Positions 60,698 through 64,000 of a stretch of DNA of 64,000 nt are shown here, in pieces. Each line of letters opens with the position of its first letter. The stretch's first letter is position 1. A model generated the notes under the pieces. The model saw only the letters and a program-made list of their open reading frames with translations. It was not told the DNA's origin and did not search any database. Origin of the DNA: Microbacterium sp. (GTDB taxonomy: Bacteria; Actinomycetota; Actinomycetes; Actinomycetales; Microbacteriaceae). The translations under genes were made by a program, and so were the position numbers. The stretch spans positions 62,001 through 126,000 of the forward strand of contig PNMM01000002.1 of NCBI GenBank assembly GCA_013823625.1. Direction: 5' to 3'.

Positions 60698-63130
60698 GTG
60701 ATCTTCTCCAGTGTTCGGCGTTCCGGAACAGCCGCATTGCTCGCCCTCGTGGCGATCGTCGGCGTCACGCTCAGTGCTCCGGCCGCGATCGCCGATGAAG
60801 CGCTTGTCGCGCCGGTGGTCGAGGCGACTGCGGAACCCACGCTCGAATCAACCCCCGAGCCCACGCTCGAGCCCGCTGTCGAGCCGATTCAGGCCACCGC
60901 GGCCGACGTGCCGATCACGAGCATCAGCCCCGACCCGATCTACGCCTGGAGCACCGTCGTCGTGAGCGGCACCAAGACCGCGGGCACGGCCGTGACGTCT
61001 CATCTCTACTCGCCGACGCTCGGAGAGAGCAGGCCGACCGGATGCACGGGCGCCGGCGAAGCGCAATACCGTGGCAGCTCGGACTACGTCTTCATCGCGG
61101 GCGACCCGGGCACCACGTGGTCCTGCACCTTCGAACTCACCGAGACCGTGCAGCAGATCGGCGAGGAGATCAGTTTCTACACCGGTGAAGGTCAAGCCGG
61201 AGAGACCCTGCTGCCGAGCTACACCGTGATGGCCACACGCGTCACGGGCGACCCCGTGAGCGAGCCGTCGCTCTTCATCACCCCGCCCAACACTTTGCAG
61301 ATCAGCTGGATCTCGAGCGAAGAAGGCTCGAACTACGTCTTCTCTATCTACAACCCCCTCACGCCAACCGACTTCGCGCTCAGTGTTCCGATCGTCGCCA
61401 ATGAGTTCGTTGCGGGGCCAGTGCTCGCCATCGCGCAAGACATGACGCCGGGGTGGTGGGTCGTCGACATCGAGTTGCGATACCGGGCACAACAGGTGGG
61501 TGCTCGAACCGTGACGGTCTATGTGCCGACACCGCCGACTGTGAGCACGGCGACGGCACTTCCGACGGGGCAAGTGCAGTTCAGCGGCACCGGTGAGCCC
61601 GGAAGCGGCGTCGAGATCGTCGAGGCGCTCACTCTCGCGCCTGAATCGGCCCCGATAGCGTTTGCGTCGAGCGCCGCTGCGCCTCGTGACGCGAGTTCGG
61701 CATTCAGCCCCGCAGCCATTCCCGGCAACCTCGTGTGCGGAACGACGGTCGGCCCTGGCGGCGGCTGGTCGTGCACATCCGGCGTGCTCCCGCCCGGCGA
61801 AAAAGAGTTCTTCGCACTCTCGAACGCTCCCCTCACCAGCTCGCTGCCCGTCGCGGGTTCGTATCTCGCGGGCGGCACCTTCGCGCCCGTCACCATCGTC
61901 ATGACAGTGCTGGCGCCTCCCGCTCCTCCCGCGGCCGCTCCCAATGCGCCGGTGACCGTTACGCCCGAGCCGGCCCCTCCCGCAGAGGTCGCCGACGAGA
62001 CGGAGCCACAGCCAGAACCCGCCCCAACCGTTGACGAGCCAGTGGCACTGCCCGCACCCGTCGGAGAGGGAGGCTCGGGTGAACTCGCGCGGGACGACCC
62101 TGCTTCGCCGAGTGCCCTGACGGGCTCGATCCCCACGATCGGCCAGCTGTTTTCTAACCCTGTCGCCCTCGTGGCAGGCGGAGGCTTCGCGCTCGCGCTC
62201 TTGCTGCTCGTCGCCATTCCCTCCGAGCTACTGAACTCGACGCTGGCATCAGGAGGACACCGGCTCGGCCGCGGCTACCTCGCCATCCAGGGCGCATTGG
62301 CACGAGTCAACGATCGACTCACCGCCATGACGCGCACGCCACTTCTGAGCGCTGGCCTGCTCGTCGTCGTGCTGAGCATCATCTTCGGCTTCAACGATCC
62401 CGACTACGGGCTTGACGCTGTCTCGGTTCGATTGACGCTCTCGATGGCCACGTCGATCTTCATCGTGTATTGCCTCTCGGCACTGCTGAGTGGGGCGATC
62501 ATGAAGCGACTGTGGGGTATCCGGAGCCAACTCGAGATGTTGCCGACCGCCCTGCTTCTTGCGGTGCTGGGCGTCGTCATCGCTCGCTTGATCAACTTCA
62601 CTCCTGGCTTCCTCATCGGCCTCGCGATCGGGCTCGCGATCATCGGCACCGTGCCCGCGGCGCTGCGCGCAAAGGCAGTGTTGCTGCAATTCGGTGTGAC
62701 GTTCGCGGTCGGCATGACCGCCTACATCGCGTACTCAGTGCTTCGCGGAATTCCGGGCCTGCTCGACACCCTGCCCGGCGTCTTCATCGATGACACCCTC
62801 GTGGCGATCGTCGCCGAGTCACTCACGGGTCTGCTGATCGTCTTGCTCCCGCTCGCGTTCTTCAACGGGCGCGAGCTCTGGGCTCAGTCGAAGGTGCTGT
62901 GGGTCGTGAGCTTCATGGTCGTGGCCACCGCCTTCTCAGCGATCGTGCTGCCCACCGCGACCGAACAGGTTGGCTCGGTGTTCGATCTCGTGCCGTGGCT
63001 GATTCCCGTGGCGATCTACGCCGTCGTCGTGTTCGCGCTCTGGGGCTGGCTCAGCCTCGAAGAACGCAAGGCGCAGCACGCCGCGGCAGCCGCGCTGAAC
63101 GACGATCGCGAGAAAGATTACGTCGCGTAA
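60698..63130 (+). CDS. Large secreted/membrane protein with C-terminal multi-helix domain
   Basis: An 810-residue protein in two halves. The N-terminal half is exported: signal peptide (TAALLALVAIVGVTLSAPAAIA), an acidic Pro/Glu/Thr repeat (EPTLESTPEPTLEP), beta-rich domains with paired cysteines (TGCTGAGEA, WSCTFEL; VCGTTV, WSCTSG) and a second Pro-rich stalk near 425-475. The C-terminal half (about 490-790) has eight or nine membrane helices and the segment FGFNDPDYGLD. It loosely resembles actinobacterial FGLLP-motif membrane proteins. GTG 60698 has AAAGG six bases upstream; a TTG lies two codons earlier. The function is unknown. Confidence 0.7.
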   Translation: MIFSSVRRSGTAALLALVAIVGVTLSAPAAIADEALVAPVVEATAEPTLESTPEPTLEPAVEPIQATAADVPITSISPDPIYAWSTVVVSGTKTAGTAVTSHLYSPTLGESRPTGCTGAGEAQYRGSSDYVFIAGDPGTTWSCTFELTETVQQIGEEISFYTGEGQAGETLLPSYTVMATRVTGDPVSEPSLFITPPNTLQISWISSEEGSNYVFSIYNPLTPTDFALSVPIVANEFVAGPVLAIAQDMTPGWWVVDIELRYRAQQVGARTVTVYVPTPPTVSTATALPTGQVQFSGTGEPGSGVEIVEALTLAPESAPIAFASSAAAPRDASSAFSPAAIPGNLVCGTTVGPGGGWSCTSGVLPPGEKEFFALSNAPLTSSLPVAGSYLAGGTFAPVTIVMTVLAPPAPPAAAPNAPVTVTPEPAPPAEVADETEPQPEPAPTVDEPVALPAPVGEGGSGELARDDPASPSALTGSIPTIGQLFSNPVALVAGGGFALALLLLVAIPSELLNSTLASGGHRLGRGYLAIQGALARVNDRLTAMTRTPLLSAGLLVVVLSIIFGFNDPDYGLDAVSVRLTLSMATSIFIVYCLSALLSGAIMKRLWGIRSQLEMLPTALLLAVLGVVIARLINFTPGFLIGLAIGLAIIGTVPAALRAKAVLLQFGVTFAVGMTAYIAYSVLRGIPGLLDTLPGVFIDDTLVAIVAESLTGLLIVLLPLAFFNGRELWAQSKVLWVVSFMVVATAFSAIVLPTATEQVGSVFDLVPWLIPVAIYAVVVFALWGWLSLEERKAQHAAAAALNDDREKDYVA

Positions 63131-63162
63131 CGCGCGCCCCGCGGCAGACACGTGCCGCCAGC

Positions 63163-63168
63163 TAGCCT
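63163..63168 (+). promoter_or_regulatory. -10-like hexamer of the metY-like gene
   Basis: TAGCCT ends six bases before the ATG. This leaves no room for a SAM riboswitch leader. Confidence 0.5.
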
Positions 63169-63174
63169 GAGGGC

Positions 63175-64000
63175 ATGGCCGACCGCGACTATGGCTTCCG
63201 CACGCGCGCCGTGCACGCCGGCAATGTTCCCGACTCGGCGACGGGCGCGCGCGCCCTGCCGATCTACCAGTCGAGCGCCTTTGTGTTCGATTCGACAGAG
63301 GATGCTGCAGCACGGTTCGCGCTGCAGAAATACGGCAACATCTACAGTCGCCTCGCCAACCCCACGGTAGCGAGCTTCGAAGAGCGCGTGGCGAGCCTCG
63401 AGGGTGGACTCGGAGCCGTGGCCACCTCGAGCGGCCTCAGTGCGCAGTTCGTCACCTTCGCGTCGCTCGCGGGCGCGGGCGACCACATCGTCGCCTCGTC
63501 GAACCTCTATGGCGGCTCGGTCACGCAGCTCGACGTCACGCTTCGCCGGTTCGGGGTCGAGACGACCTTTGTCGCGAGCGATGACCCGGCCGATTATGCC
63601 GCGGCGATCATCCCGGGCCGCACGAAGCTCGTCTTCGCCGAAACGATCGCGAACCCGAGCGGTGAGATTGCCGACATCGCGGGCCTCGCTGACGTGGCGC
63701 ACGCCGCGAACCTGCCGCTCATCATCGACTCGACGATCGCCACGCCCTACCTGTGCCGCCCGATCGAGTGGGGAGCCGACGTCGTCGTGCACTCGGCGAC
63801 GAAGTTCTTGGGCGGCCACGGCACGACCCTCGGCGGCGTCGTCGTTGAGTCGGGGCGCTTCGACTGGTCGAACCACAACTTTCCGCTCTTCGAAGAGACC
63901 GTCGCCCACTACGGCGGCCTCACGTGGTACGGCAACTTCGGCGAGTACGCCTTTCTCACGCGCTTGCGCGCCGAGCAGCTGCGCGACATCGGCCCGGCAC
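63175..64000 (+). CDS. metY: O-acetylhomoserine sulfhydrylase-type PLP enzyme (3' end missing)
   Basis: The first 275 codons of a Cys/Met-metabolism PLP enzyme running off the right edge. It starts MADRDYGFRTRAVHAGNVPD and has LPIYQSSAFVFDS, YGNIYSRLANPTVASFEERVASLEGG, the substrate loop SSNLYGGSVTQLD and the PLP Lys in VHSATKFLGGHGTTLGG. The YSRLANPTV and NLYGGS variants fit O-acetylhomoserine (thiol)-lyase better than cystathionine gamma-synthase. It would make homocysteine from O-acetylhomoserine and sulfide. Confidence 0.88.
   Translation, partial: MADRDYGFRTRAVHAGNVPDSATGARALPIYQSSAFVFDSTEDAAARFALQKYGNIYSRLANPTVASFEERVASLEGGLGAVATSSGLSAQFVTFASLAGAGDHIVASSNLYGGSVTQLDVTLRRFGVETTFVASDDPADYAAAIIPGRTKLVFAETIANPSGEIADIAGLADVAHAANLPLIIDSTIATPYLCRPIEWGADVVVHSATKFLGGHGTTLGGVVVESGRFDWSNHNFPLFEETVAHYGGLTWYGNFGEYAFLTRLRAEQLRDIGPA

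Noticed and set aside
63131-63174. SAM riboswitch before the metY-like gene
   Set aside because: The gap is 44 bases and contains a leaderless-type promoter, so there is no room for an aptamer.

Overview
This 64 kb window is from a high-GC actinobacterial chromosome, most likely a member of the Microbacteriaceae. The support is strong GC bias at third codon positions, actinobacterial families (DUF501, PMT-type protein mannosyltransferase, DUF6671) and a recognisable backbone order. The set eno, ftsB-like, DUF501, mazG, mfd, pth, rplY, prs, glmU, ispE, rsmA, tatD, metG, rsmI, pmt also clusters around Rv1002c-Rv1025 of Mycobacterium tuberculosis. Here that backbone is rearranged and interrupted by several insertions, and the resuscitation factor gene rpfB expected between tatD and rsmA is absent.

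Layout. 0-12 kb, minus strand: the start of an HtpX-like protease, lemA, a tRNA-Leu, ndh, a membrane-anchored subtilase, DUF501, ftsB-like, eno, hisS, an ABC-2 exporter pair, mazG and a DHA2 drug transporter, then a divergent CPBP protease. 12.6-14.7 kb: a lower-GC cassette with a six-helix membrane protein of 572 residues between two tiny genes. 14.7-24.8 kb: mfd, pth, rplY, gntK, gnd, a class III aminotransferase and DUF6671. 24.8-39.3 kb: one long minus-strand run, hypothetical-pstC-pstA-pstS-(894 aa PBP-like)-(PBP-like)-(WxL-like)-(DUF916-like)-(anchored Ig-like)-(inactive-looking sortase homologue)-pstB-sortase. 39.5-46.4 kb: a lipoprotein, prs, glmU, sdaA, tRNA-Gln, marR and two small genes. 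46.4-64 kb: ABC-F, lspA, ispE, rlmC, rsmA, tatD, metG, three small lipoprotein genes around a MerB-like gene, rsmI, pmt, DUF418, a large secreted/membrane chimera and the start of a metY-like gene.

The phosphate cluster is the most distinctive region. A complete Pst importer (PstC, PstA, PstB, PstS) is interleaved with surface proteins. These are a PstS with its own C-terminal membrane anchor, two further proteins with PstS-like segments, a WxL-like secreted protein with an Ig-like domain, a DUF916-like anchored partner, and two sortase-fold proteins, of which only one keeps His/Cys/Arg. Overlapping or nearly touching ends bind most of it into one unit, with hairpins at two internal junctions that could grade expression. 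The simplest reading is a cell-surface phosphate capture assembly that hands substrate to the importer. That function is inferred, not shown.

Three other patterns recur. (1) Directly downstream of eno, prs and sdaA lie short copies of the last codons of the same gene, each with its own stop codon. (2) About twenty genes have a -10-like hexamer 6-9 bases before the start codon, as expected for leaderless mRNAs. (3) Related palindromes lie just downstream of both tRNA genes. No CRISPR array, prophage, transposase or rRNA gene was seen, and no gap between genes exceeds 300 bases.
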